DNA of 64,000 nucleotides from Calidihabitans tengchongensis (GCA_031459615.1 JAVKIE010000004.1:124001-188000), one strand, 5' to 3'; shown: positions 13,234 to 20,775, counted from the stretch's first letter. The notes: generated by a model from the letters alone, not told the origin. Numbers and translations: made by a program.

Positions 13234-13459
13234 CCCGTCTCGACGGAAGGCCGGCACACCGGGCCGCCTGCGAAGCCATCGAACCCGCGGCCCGGTGCAA
13301 GGCGCCGGACCCCGAGACGGGATCGGGCGGCTGCGTCGGCCGAGAGACCTGGCGTCAGGTCACTCGGCGGCAGCCGCCCGGCGTTAGGCCTCCCCGCGTC
13401 CGGTCCGGGAACTTTTTGCCCCTCCGATCCGTCGGTGTCATCGGACTGGAGGTGGCCTC
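13234..13459 (+). ncRNA. Structured 5' leader RNA, candidate riboswitch, class unknown
   Basis: The roughly 225-nt untranslated leader folds strongly on paper. P1 pairs 13234-13242 with 13313-13321 (9 bp perfect). Inside it, 13251-13255 pairs with 13304-13308, and an 11-bp stem pairs 13257-13267 with 13287-13297 around a 19-nt loop. A second long arm pairs 13324-13334 with 13370-13380 (11 bp), then 13340-13344 with 13363-13367, and 13346-13351 with 13356-13361 capped by GCGU. Downstream, CCCCTCC (about 13420-13426) could mask the ribosome site GGAGG near 13448. I could not match it to a known riboswitch; T-box, cobalamin, c-di-GMP and ZTP consensus cores do not fit. Confidence 0.6.
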
Positions 13460-14080
13460 ATGCGGATGCATCGGGTGGCTGCGGTTCTGGCGGCGGTGGT
13501 CCTGGTCCCTCTGACCGGCGCGTGGGCGGACCACCGCGACGGTGTCGGGCTGTACGGACGCATGGCCGTGGACGGCGTGGTGGTGTCCGTCCGCCCCCTG
13601 ACGTCCACGTTTGCCCTGCGGGTGGTGCGGCCGTCCCACATCCGGGAGCGGGGGGACCCGATCCTGACCGTATGGGTGCAGCGGGGAACCCGGGTGGACG
13701 AGGGGGGGCATCCCCTGGCGGTGCTGGATGCCCTGCGCCCCGGAGACCGGGTGCGCGTGGACGGCTTCCGCCTGGACGACGGTCGCCTGCTCGCCCTGGA
13801 GATGGAGGTGCGGGAGCGCGCCGGCGTGACCCCCGGGTCGGGCGTGGTGGTCGTGCGGGGCGTGGTGGTGGCCCGGGGGCCTGCCCTCATCGTGATCGTC
13901 GATAGCCAGGGAACCACGCGCGTCATCCTGGTGGTGGCCACCACCCGCCTAGTGGGCCCGCGGCAGGCGTTCCACCTGCTGCAGCCCCGGGACGAGGTGG
14001 TCGTTCTGGGACTGGCCAACGCCGACGGGACGATCGCCGCCCGGCAGATCCAGGTGGTGGCCGTCTCTCCCGGGCCCTGA
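13460..14080 (+). CDS. Exported DUF5666-like beta-rich protein
   Basis: A 206-residue protein with a signal peptide (MRMHRVAAVLAAVVLVPLTGAWA) followed by two similar OB-like beta modules. Each has the pattern of a value-binding strand, a 'LRPGDRVRVDGFR' or 'LQPRDEVVVLGLA' turn and an 'ALEMEV' or 'ARQIQVV' closing strand, which is the DUF5666 style. No enzymatic motif is seen. The conspicuous folded leader implies tight control by some signal. It is followed by the copper operon, which has its own promoter. The function is unknown, and the family assignment is by pattern only. Confidence 0.72.
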   Translation: MRMHRVAAVLAAVVLVPLTGAWADHRDGVGLYGRMAVDGVVVSVRPLTSTFALRVVRPSHIRERGDPILTVWVQRGTRVDEGGHPLAVLDALRPGDRVRVDGFRLDDGRLLALEMEVRERAGVTPGSGVVVVRGVVVARGPALIVIVDSQGTTRVILVVATTRLVGPRQAFHLLQPRDEVVVLGLANADGTIAARQIQVVAVSPGP

Positions 14081-14116
14081 ATCCCCGCGCCCGGGCCGCC
14101 TCCCCTCCCGGAGCAT

Positions 14117-14145
14117 TTGCGTCCGCCCGCCCCCCGGGGTACACT
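14117..14145 (+). promoter_or_regulatory. Promoter of the copper operon
   Basis: TTGCGT (14117-14122), a 17-nt spacer and TACACT (14140-14145) form a plausible sigma-A promoter 42 nt before csoR. Confidence 0.6.
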
Positions 14146-14155
14146 GGGAGGAGAA

Positions 14156-14170
14156 CCCCCCCCAGGGGGG
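14156..14170. promoter_or_regulatory. Candidate CsoR operator
   Basis: Eight C, one A and six G form a G/C-tract inverted repeat (perfect 6+6 around A14164) just downstream of the -10 element. CsoR-type repressors bind such C-run/G-run palindromes, so autoregulation of csoR-copA-copZ by copper is inferred. Confidence 0.5.
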
Positions 14171-14186
14171 AGGGGAGGTCGGCGAG

Positions 14187-14495
14187 ATGGCACTGTCGGG
14201 CCAGCACCTCCGCCACGGCAGCGAGGACGTCCGTACCCGGGTGGCCGCGCGGCTGCGCAGCATCGAGGGCCACGTGCGGGGCGTGACCCGCATGGTGGAG
14301 GAAGGCGCCTACTGCATCGACATCATCAAGCAGACGCTGGCCATCCAGCGGGCGCTGGAGAAGGTCAACGCGCTGCTGCTGGAAGACCACCTGAAGACGT
14401 GCGCCAGCACGGCCATCCGGTCGGCCGACCGGGCGGAGCGGGAGCGGACCATCCGCGAACTGCTGGAGGTCTTTGAGACCTCCGGGCGGCTGTAG
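14187..14495 (+). CDS. csoR: Copper-sensing transcriptional repressor, CsoR family
   Basis: This 102-residue all-helical protein matches the CsoR/RcnR/FrmR family: RLRSIEGHVRGVTRMVEE, then Cys in GAYCIDIIKQ, and His and Cys in LLEDHLKTC. The C-H-C set is the Cu(I) site of CsoR, and the copA/copZ neighbours support copper rather than nickel or formaldehyde sensing. The apo-repressor would bind the operator and Cu(I) would release it. Start ATG 14187 has GGGGAGG about ten bases upstream. copA follows after 23 nt. Confidence 0.92.
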   Translation: MALSGQHLRHGSEDVRTRVAARLRSIEGHVRGVTRMVEEGAYCIDIIKQTLAIQRALEKVNALLLEDHLKTCASTAIRSADRAERERTIRELLEVFETSGRL

Positions 14496-14518
14496 CAGCG
14501 CCGGGAGGAGCGGATCCC

Positions 14519-17035
14519 ATGGTGACGGCGACGGACATCAGGGAGATCGACCTTCCCGTGGAGGGGATGAGCTGCGCCAGCTGCGTCCTGAAGGTGGAGG
14601 ACGCGCTGCGCGCCGCCGGCGGCGCGGTGGAGGTGGCCGTCAACCTGGCCACCGCCCGGGCCCGGGTGGCCTACGACCCGCACCGCACGGATCTCACCCG
14701 CCTGGTGCGCGCCGTGCGCTCCGCCGGATACGACGTTCCCCTGCGCCGGGTGCAGATTCCGGTGCGGGGCATGTCCTGCGCCTCCTGCGTGGAGAAGGTG
14801 GAGCGGGCGCTGCGATCGGTGGACGGGGTCGTGGCGGCGTCGGTGAACCTCGCCCTGGAGCGGGCCACCGTGGAGATGGTGGCCACCACCCCCGTGGCGG
14901 ACCTGCGCCGGGCCATCCGGGAGGCGGGCTACGAGCCCCTGGAGGCGGAGGGGGAGGAGGCCTGGGACTACGAGCGGCAGGCGCGGGCCCGGGAGCTGGC
15001 GGCCCTGCGCCGGCGGCTGGTGGGAGCGGCTCTGCTCAGCCTGCCCCTGCTGTGGGGCAGCCTGGCCCACATGGGGCTGCCCGTGCCGGCCCCGGAGGTC
15101 CTGATGTCCCCGTGGGTCCAGCTGGTCCTGGCCACGCCGGTGCAGTTCTGGGCCGGCTGGCAGTTCTACCGCGGCGCCTGGATCCTGGCCCGCCGGGGGA
15201 CGTCGGACATGAACACCCTGATCGCGGTGGGGACCAGCGCGGCCTACCTGTACAGCCTGGTGGCCACGGTGGCGCCCCAGGTCTTCACCGCCCGCGGGCT
15301 CGTCCCCCAGGTCTTCTACGAAACCGCCGCCATCATCATCGTCCTGATCCTCCTGGGACGGTATCTGGAGGCGCGCGCCCGCGGCCAGACCTCGGAGGCC
15401 ATCCGGCGGTTGATGGACCTGCGGCCCACCACGGCCCGCGTCCTGCGCGACGGCCGCGAGGTCGAGGTCCCCGTGGAGGACGTGCAGGTGGGCGACGTGC
15501 TCGTGGTGCGGCCCGGGGAGAAGGTGCCGGTGGACGGGGTGATCCTGGAAGGTCGCTCGGCGCTGGACGAGTCCATGATCACGGGAGAGTCGCTGCCCGT
15601 GGAGCGGGGGCCGGGAGACCGGGTCATCGGCGCCACCATCAACACCACCGGCGCGTTCACCTTCCGGGCCACCCAGGTGGGCAAGGACACGGTGCTGGCC
15701 CAGATCATCCGGCTGGTCCAGGACGCGCAGGCGAGCAAGGCGCCCATCCAGCGGCTGGCGGACCGGGTCAGCGCCCGCTTCGTCCCCGCCGTCATCGCGG
15801 TGGCCGTGGGGACTTTCGGGATCTGGCTGGCGTTCGGCCCGCCGCCGGCTCTCACCCACGCCCTGGTGGCGTTTGTGTCGGTCCTCATCATCGCCTGCCC
15901 GTGCGCCCTGGGTCTGGCCACCCCCACGGCCATCATGGTGGGGACCGGCCGGGCGGCCGAGAGGGGAGTCCTGATCAAGAGCGGCGAGGCCCTGGAGATC
16001 GCTCACCGGGTGGACACCGTGGTCCTGGACAAGACGGGCACGCTCACCCGGGGACGGCCCGCGGTCACCGACGTGGTGCCCCTCAACGGGTTCTCGGCCG
16101 CCGAGGTGCTGGGTCTGGCCGCGGCCGCCGAGTGGGGCTCGGAGCACCCCCTGGGGCAGGCCGTGGTCCGGCGCGCGGCCGACGAGGGGTTGCAGCCTCC
16201 CCGGCCGGAGCGGTTTTCCGCGCTGCCGGGCCTGGGGATCGAGGCCGTGGCAGACGGGCGACAGGTCCTGGTGGGAACTCCCCGCCTGCTGGAGCAGCGC
16301 GGCGTGCCGTCGGACGGGGCGGCAGACGTCGGGCGGGCGCTGGCCGGAGAGGGCAAGACTCCCCTCTACGTGGCGGTGGACGGGACGGTGGCCGGGGTGG
16401 TGGCGGTGGCTGACACGCTCAAGCCCTACGCCCGGGAGGTGGTCCATGCGCTGCGGCAGATGGGCCTGGACGTCGTCATGCTGACCGGAGACAACCGGGT
16501 CACGGCCCAGGCCATCGGCGCCCAGGTGGGGATCTCCCGGGTCCTGGCCGAGGTCCTGCCCCAGCACAAGGTGGAGGAAATCCGGCGCCTGCAGGCCGCC
16601 GGGCGGGTGGTGGCCATGGTGGGCGACGGGATCAACGATGCTCCGGCCCTGGTGCAGGCGGATCTGGGCGTGGCCATCGACGCGGGGACCGACGTGGCCA
16701 TGGAGTCGGCCGACATCGTCCTGGTGGGGGATGACCTGCGGGGAATTCTCACCGCCATCCGCATCAGCCGGCGGACGGTGCGCACGATCCGGCAGAACCT
16801 GTTCTGGGCCTTCGCGTACAACGTGATCCTGATCCCGGTGGCCGCGGGGGCGCTGTACCCGGCGTTCGGCATCCTGCTCAACCCCATGCTGGCCGCGCTG
16901 GCCATGGCCTTCAGTTCGGTGTCGGTGGTCACCAACAGCCTGCGACTGCGGGCGGGTGACGGTGAGATACCGGCCGGCTCCCCGCCGGCCCAGACGGTAG
17001 CCGGGCAGCTCGCCCGGACGGCGCAGCACGGATGA
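14519..17035 (+). CDS. copA: Copper-exporting P1B-type ATPase
   Basis: An 838-residue membrane pump that exports Cu(I) using ATP. Two N-terminal heavy-metal-associated domains carry GMSCASC (about residues 16-22 and 84-90). Eight membrane helices are expected. The transport site is CPC in IIACPCALGLATPTA, the phosphorylated Asp is in DKTGTL, the hinge is MVGDGINDAPAL, and the TGES loop is present as ITGESLPVE. GGGAGGAG precedes the ATG with 8-nt spacing. It lies between csoR and the chaperone copZ, forming a complete copper-efflux operon. Confidence 0.97.
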   Translation: MVTATDIREIDLPVEGMSCASCVLKVEDALRAAGGAVEVAVNLATARARVAYDPHRTDLTRLVRAVRSAGYDVPLRRVQIPVRGMSCASCVEKVERALRSVDGVVAASVNLALERATVEMVATTPVADLRRAIREAGYEPLEAEGEEAWDYERQARARELAALRRRLVGAALLSLPLLWGSLAHMGLPVPAPEVLMSPWVQLVLATPVQFWAGWQFYRGAWILARRGTSDMNTLIAVGTSAAYLYSLVATVAPQVFTARGLVPQVFYETAAIIIVLILLGRYLEARARGQTSEAIRRLMDLRPTTARVLRDGREVEVPVEDVQVGDVLVVRPGEKVPVDGVILEGRSALDESMITGESLPVERGPGDRVIGATINTTGAFTFRATQVGKDTVLAQIIRLVQDAQASKAPIQRLADRVSARFVPAVIAVAVGTFGIWLAFGPPPALTHALVAFVSVLIIACPCALGLATPTAIMVGTGRAAERGVLIKSGEALEIAHRVDTVVLDKTGTLTRGRPAVTDVVPLNGFSAAEVLGLAAAAEWGSEHPLGQAVVRRAADEGLQPPRPERFSALPGLGIEAVADGRQVLVGTPRLLEQRGVPSDGAADVGRALAGEGKTPLYVAVDGTVAGVVAVADTLKPYAREVVHALRQMGLDVVMLTGDNRVTAQAIGAQVGISRVLAEVLPQHKVEEIRRLQAAGRVVAMVGDGINDAPALVQADLGVAIDAGTDVAMESADIVLVGDDLRGILTAIRISRRTVRTIRQNLFWAFAYNVILIPVAAGALYPAFGILLNPMLAALAMAFSSVSVVTNSLRLRAGDGEIPAGSPPAQTVAGQLARTAQHG

Positions 17036-17051
17036 AAGGAGGGACAGGCAG

Positions 17052-17258
17052 ATGCAGGTGGTGACGTTGAAGGTGCCCCGCATCCACTGCGGGGGGTGCG
17101 TGAAGACCGTCACCCAGGCGCTGGGAAAGGTGCCGGGGGTGCTGGCGGTCGAGGCGAGCGAGACCACCAAGGAGGTCAGGCTGCAGTTCGATCCGGCCCA
17201 GGTCAGCGAGGAGAAGATCCGCACCACCCTGGCGCTGATCGGGTACCCCGCGGCCTGA
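17052..17258 (+). CDS. copZ: Copper chaperone, CopZ-like HMA protein
   Basis: A 68-residue single heavy-metal-associated domain. The metal loop reads RIHCGGC, so the two cysteines are present, with His where most CopZ proteins have Met-x-Cys. The fold pattern (VVTLKVPRIHCGGCVKTV...GVLAVEAS) is standard. It would carry Cu(I) to CopA. AAAGGAGGGA upstream gives a strong start. A hairpin follows. Confidence 0.88.
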   Translation: MQVVTLKVPRIHCGGCVKTVTQALGKVPGVLAVEASETTKEVRLQFDPAQVSEEKIRTTLALIGYPAA

Positions 17259-17274
17259 CCGATTCCGAGATGCG

Positions 17275-17301
17275 GGATCCGGGTTCTGAGATCCCGGATC
17301 C
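17275..17301. terminator. Hairpin after the copper operon
   Basis: GGATCCGGG (17275-17283) and CCCGGATCC (17293-17301) form a 9-bp stem with a 9-nt loop shortly after the copZ stop. There is no T-run, so rho-independent termination is only possible. Confidence 0.4.
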
Positions 17302-17345
17302 GTCGTGCCGGATCCCGAGCGGTGGTCGGTGGGCTCCGGCCCGGG

Positions 17346-17354
17346 TGCTATAAT
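17346..17354 (+). promoter_or_regulatory. Extended -10 promoter of tRNA-Arg
   Basis: TGC followed by TATAAT (17349-17354) is a consensus extended -10 element 9 nt before the mature tRNA. The -35 region is weak. Confidence 0.65.
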
Positions 17355-17363
17355 CAGACCGGT

Positions 17364-17439
17364 GCGCCCGTAGCTCAACGGACAGAGCGGCAGGCTTCGA
17401 ACCTGTAGGCTGGGGGTTCGACTCCCTCCGGGCGCGCCA
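17364..17439 (+). tRNA. tRNA-Arg (anticodon TCG)
   Basis: A full cloverleaf: acceptor GCGCCCG/CGGGCGC, D-arm GCTC...GAGC, anticodon loop CTTCGAA with anticodon TCG (reads CGA), T-loop TTCGACT, and an encoded CCA at 17437-17439. Confidence 0.96.
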
Positions 17440-17517
17440 GCCCTCCGTCGTTTCCGCCCGCCGCCTCGCAGATCCGACCCGGCCCCGAGCCGGGAGGTTC
17501 CGCCGCGGTGGCGGCCG

Positions 17518-18597
17518 TCAGGGGCTGGAGGGTGGGGAGAGGACAGACCGCAGCAGGGCCCGGGCGTAGGCCAGGGTGTCGTCCACCGCCCGGACGTCCA
17601 CGTTGTCGGGCGTGTCCGTCGGCCAGTGCCAGTGAGGCGGAACGCCCCCCTCCAGGCGGATCAGGGTGAGGCAGGGATAGCCGGCGCGCGTGAGAGGGAG
17701 GGTGTCGAAGTAGGCCAGCCGGTATCGCAGCGGAGCGGCGCCCTCCAGGCCCCGCGCCGCCGGGACCAGCGGCCCGGCGTAGCGGTACAGCCGCAGCATC
17801 CCCTCCGCCTCCGCGTAGTACAGCTGGCCCTGTCCCACGTTGTCAATGTTGAGGACGAGCGTCTGCGCAGGCGGGGGAAGGTCGGCCAGCAGCGCCCGCG
17901 CGCCCCGCGCTCCCACTTCCTCCGCCCCCGTCAGGACCACCCACAGCTCCACCCCCGGAGGCAGGCGGGGCGCCTCCTCCAGGAACAGCTGCACGGCCAC
18001 CGCCACGCCGGTGGCGTTGTCGTTGGCCCCGTTGACGTAGGGGGCCGTGCGCTCCCGGTGCAGCAGCAGGGCCGCCTGCATCAGGAAAAACACGCCCGCC
18101 GCCCGGGCCAGGATCGGAATCCAGACCACCAGAAGTGGCAGGCTGGTGGCCAGCACGGCGTGGATCAGGAAGGTGCGGCGGAACCCGCGCACGCGCCGCG
18201 GGTGGTACAGAAAGAACGTCTTGGCCGAGTCGTAGTGGGCCAGGAGCACGATCCGCCGCTCGCCCCGTCCCGCCCGGGCCACCACGTTGTGGGAGATGTG
18301 GGGCGCGAATAGGGAATCCCAGGGGGTGCCCCACCCGTCGAAGTACGCCCAGAACCAGAACGTTCCCAGCAGGGCCAGCCAGGGCAGGGGCTGCAGACCC
18401 CCCAGCCCCAGCAGCGCGCTGATGAACAGCAGCTCCCACCCGTAGGTCTGGGGAGCGCGAAACTGCCGGACCTCGGCCGCATACCCGCGCTCGGCCAGGT
18501 AGGCCCGCAGGATCTCCGCCGCCCGGTGCTCCCACGGTGTGGCGGTGCCCCGGTGCGGCAGCGCGGTCAGGCGGGTGAACAGGTCCCTCCAGCTCAG
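17518..18597 (-). CDS. Integral membrane M28-family zinc peptidase
   Basis: An aminopeptidase-type zinc enzyme with all metal and catalytic residues: LLAHYDS (His), NGANDNATG (bridging Asp), TGAEEVG (catalytic Glu plus ligand), NIDNVGQG (Asp) and PPHWHWPTD (His). Two hydrophobic hairpins, one before and one just after the HYDS motif, anchor it in the membrane. The conserved N-terminal part (LFTRLTALPHRG...EHRAAEILRAYLAERGY) is open and in frame but has no ATG, GTG or TTG. I therefore place the start at CTG 18597, which overlaps the xpt stop as CTGA; CTG 18582, three bases after GGAGG, is an alternative. The first conventional start (GTG 18288) would cut off about 100 residues. The peptide substrate is unknown. 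Confidence 0.75.
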   Translation of the reverse strand: MSWRDLFTRLTALPHRGTATPWEHRAAEILRAYLAERGYAAEVRQFRAPQTYGWELLFISALLGLGGLQPLPWLALLGTFWFWAYFDGWGTPWDSLFAPHISHNVVARAGRGERRIVLLAHYDSAKTFFLYHPRRVRGFRRTFLIHAVLATSLPLLVVWIPILARAAGVFFLMQAALLLHRERTAPYVNGANDNATGVAVAVQLFLEEAPRLPPGVELWVVLTGAEEVGARGARALLADLPPPAQTLVLNIDNVGQGQLYYAEAEGMLRLYRYAGPLVPAARGLEGAAPLRYRLAYFDTLPLTRAGYPCLTLIRLEGGVPPHWHWPTDTPDNVDVRAVDDTLAYARALLRSVLSPPSSP

Positions 18598-19163
18598 GCC
18601 AGCACCACGCGCCCGTCGCTCATGTCGGTGACCACCGCCAGGGACTCCACCGGGACGCCCAGGCGGCTGAGGGCGGCGCGCCCGCCCTCAAAGGACTTCT
18701 CGATGACGGCCCCCACGCCCACCACCACGGCCCCGGCGGCCTGAGCCAGGCGGGCCAGGCCCAGGATGGTCTGCCCCGTGGCCAGGAAGTCGTCCACGAT
18801 CAGGACCCGGTCCTCCGGCCCCAGGTATTCGGGGGAGACGATGAGCTCCACCGTCTGACCCCGGGTGTGGGACGGCGCCACGGTCAGCAGCACCTGGTCC
18901 GGCATCGTCACCGGCCGGCTGCGCCGAGCGTACACCAGAGGCACCCGCAGGTGCAGGGCCGTGGTCACCGCCGGCGCAATCCCCGAGATCTCCGCGGTGA
19001 GCACCTTGGTGACGCCCACGCCGGAAAAGCGCGCCGCCAGCTCGCGTCCGCAGGCGTCGATCAGCACGGGGTCGACCTGGTGGTTGAGGAAGCTGTCGAC
19101 CTTGAGGATGCCCCGCCCCAGATTGCGTCCGTCCCGGAGAATCCGATCCCGCAGAGCCTGCAC
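18594..19163 (-). CDS. xpt: Xanthine phosphoribosyltransferase
   Basis: A type I phosphoribosyltransferase of 189 residues that salvages xanthine to XMP. It begins MQALRDRILRDGRNLGRGILKVDSFLNHQVDP, close to Bacillus Xpt, and has the PRPP loop VLIVDDFLATGQT followed by the flexible GAVIEKSFEGG. GTG 19163 with GGGGAGGG upstream is the start; the frame remains open beyond it only as antisense to pilT. It is coupled to the downstream peptidase by an overlapping stop. No purine riboswitch is visible in the 195-nt divergent spacer to pilT. Confidence 0.9.
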   Translation of the reverse strand: MQALRDRILRDGRNLGRGILKVDSFLNHQVDPVLIDACGRELAARFSGVGVTKVLTAEISGIAPAVTTALHLRVPLVYARRSRPVTMPDQVLLTVAPSHTRGQTVELIVSPEYLGPEDRVLIVDDFLATGQTILGLARLAQAAGAVVVGVGAVIEKSFEGGRAALSRLGVPVESLAVVTDMSDGRVVLA

Positions 19164-19358
19164 GTCGCCCTCCCCGCATCCGCGAGCCGCCCGGGGGGCG
19201 ACCGCGACCTGCCCCGTCCCTGTCAGCCCGGGCGGGCTGTGACGATGTTCCGCCCGGCGGAGGCTGTTCCCTGTCGGGGGCGGTCTGGAGGGGAGGCGGG
19301 GGCGGGCAGGACACAGGCGGGTCCGGACGCGGGCGCGTCCGGATGCGGAGGGAGCGGC

Positions 19359-20420
19359 GTGGAGATTCGCGACCTGCTGGCCGTGGCCCGCGAGCGCCAG
19401 GCCTCGGACCTGCACATCAAGGTGGGCAACCACCCCATCCTCAGGGTGAACGGCCGCCTTCTGCCCCTGACCGACCTGCCGGTTCTGGACGCCGCCTCCG
19501 CCCGGGCCCTCGTCGAGGCCATGATGACCGACGAGCAGAAGGCGCACTTCCGCAAGCACCTGGAGCTGGACTTCGCCTACAGCCTGCCCGGGGTGTCCCG
19601 GTTCCGGGTGAACGTGTATCAACAGCGGGGATCCATCGGCGCGGCCGTCCGGGCCATCCCCACGGGCGTGCCCACCCTGGAGGACCTGGGGCTGCCGGAG
19701 GTGGTCCGCCGGCTGGCCGGCCTGCCCCGGGGGCTGGTCCTGGTGACCGGACCCACCGGCAGCGGCAAGTCCACCACCCTGGCGGCCATGATCCACCACA
19801 TCAACCAGACCCGGGCCGTCCACATCGTCACCATCGAAGACCCCATCGAGTACCTCCACAAGGACATCCGCAGCGTCATCAACCAGCGGGAGGTGGGCAT
19901 GGACACCCACTCCTTCGCCAACGCCCTCCGCCACGTCCTGCGCCAGGACCCCGACGTGATCCTCATCGGCGAGATGCGGGACCTGGAGACCATTTCCACG
20001 GCCGTCACCGCCGCCGAGACCGGGCACCTGGTCCTGGCCACCCTCCACACCCAGAGCGCCGCCCAGACCGTGGACCGGATCATCGACGTCTTCCCGCCCC
20101 ACCAGCAGGCGCAGATCCGCACCCAGCTGTCGGTGGCCCTGGAGGGGGTGGTCTCCCAGGCGCTGGTGCCGCTGGCGTCCGGAGCCGGACGGGTGGCGGC
20201 CGTGGAGGTGATGGTGGCCACCGGGGCGATCCGCAACCTCATCCGGGAGGGCAAGACCCACCAGATCCCCTCGGCCATCATGTCCGGCGCCCGCGACGGC
20301 ATGCAGACCCTCAACCAGGCCCTGCGGGCGCTGGTGGAGCAGAAGAAGGTCGCCTACGGGGACGCCGTCAGCGCGTCGCCCCACGAGAAGGACCTCGCCC
20401 AGCTGCTGGGGCGGGTTTAG
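19359..20420 (+). CDS. pilT: Twitching motility retraction ATPase PilT
   Basis: A 353-residue hexameric ATPase that depolymerises type IV pili. The N-terminal PAS-like domain (DLLAVARERQASDLHIKVG) is followed by Walker A GPTGSGKST, the Asp box (VTIEDPIEYLH), Walker B (DPDVILIGEMRDLET) and the His box (GHLVLATLHTQSA). GTG 19359 after GGAGGGAGC is the start. It is separated from the main pilus cluster by about 6 kb of tRNA and protease genes. A repeat element and tRNA-Lys follow. Confidence 0.96.
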   Translation: MEIRDLLAVARERQASDLHIKVGNHPILRVNGRLLPLTDLPVLDAASARALVEAMMTDEQKAHFRKHLELDFAYSLPGVSRFRVNVYQQRGSIGAAVRAIPTGVPTLEDLGLPEVVRRLAGLPRGLVLVTGPTGSGKSTTLAAMIHHINQTRAVHIVTIEDPIEYLHKDIRSVINQREVGMDTHSFANALRHVLRQDPDVILIGEMRDLETISTAVTAAETGHLVLATLHTQSAAQTVDRIIDVFPPHQQAQIRTQLSVALEGVVSQALVPLASGAGRVAAVEVMVATGAIRNLIREGKTHQIPSAIMSGARDGMQTLNQALRALVEQKKVAYGDAVSASPHEKDLAQLLGRV

Positions 20421-20517
20421 GATCTGCTCGACCTGCGCGGTCTGCCCGACCCACCCGATCTTCTATGCTCCGGTCGGATCGGGCAGATCCAGGAGATTGA
20501 GGAGATCGGGAAGATGG
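20421..20517. repeat. Intergenic element built of 9-nt units, inverted arms
   Basis: Directly after pilT, five 9-nt units related to GATCTGCYC (20421-20465) are followed by five units related to GGAGATCGG (20473-20517), which is the same unit on the other strand. The arms form an imperfect inverted repeat. The same 9-nt periodic sequence recurs at 36362-36456 and 56332-56403. Confidence 0.7.
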
Positions 20518-20561
20518 AATCGCCATCCCTCGTCCCTCTTCCTTCTTCCCTCTTCCCTGTT

Positions 20562-20571
20562 TGTGTATAAT
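20562..20571 (+). promoter_or_regulatory. Promoter -10 of tRNA-Lys
   Basis: TATAAT at 20566-20571, preceded by TGTG, lies 15 nt before the tRNA. The -35 (TTCTTC at 20543) is weak. Confidence 0.6.
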
Positions 20572-20586
20572 GTCTACCGGACCGGT

Positions 20587-20662
20587 GGGCCGGTAGCTCA
20601 ACTGGTAGAGCAGCGGACTCTTAATCCGCGGGTTGAGGGTTCGAGTCCCCCCCGGCCCCCCA
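20587..20662 (+). tRNA. tRNA-Lys (anticodon CTT)
   Basis: Acceptor GGGCCGG/CCGGCCC, D-arm GCTC...GAGC, anticodon stem GCGGA/TCCGC with loop CTCTTAA (CTT), T-loop TTCGAGT and encoded CCA. The T-stem has one A-C mismatch (20636 with 20650). Confidence 0.95.
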
Positions 20663-20670
20663 CGTGCGAG

Positions 20671-20769
20671 GAAAAGGGAAGAGGGAAAAGGGAAGGCGCG
20701 CGGGAAGGCACGGCGGGTTACGCGGGGTGCATCCCCTTTTTTCCTTTTTCCCTTTTCCCTCTTCCCTTG
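20671..20769. repeat. Purine-tract inverted repeat between two tRNAs
   Basis: A run of GGGAAGAGGGAAAAGGG type at 20671-20696 has its complement at 20735-20769; about 21 bp match perfectly. The transcript could fold into a long hairpin with a T-rich side, possibly ending the tRNA-Lys transcript. The same type of sequence occurs at 26823-26899. Confidence 0.65.
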
Positions 20770-20775
20770 CCGCGT

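Noticed and set aside
13234..13400. Cobalamin riboswitch: GCCGAGAGACCTGGC resembles the B12 box
   Set aside because: Twelve of fifteen bases agree, but the segment lies inside a local hairpin, the conserved GCCACTG core is absent and the gene is not B12-related.
13234..13400. c-di-GMP (GEMM), guanidine or ZTP riboswitch
   Set aside because: The diagnostic core sequences of these classes could not be found; the element is left unclassified.
19164..19358. Purine riboswitch or PurR box upstream of xpt
   Set aside because: No purine-aptamer core or PurBox pair is visible in the 195-nt divergent spacer.
20587..20662. tRNA-Lys as a pseudogene because of the A-C mismatch in the T-stem
   Set aside because: All other stems, invariant loop bases, CCA and a consensus -10 are intact; a single mismatch is tolerated.
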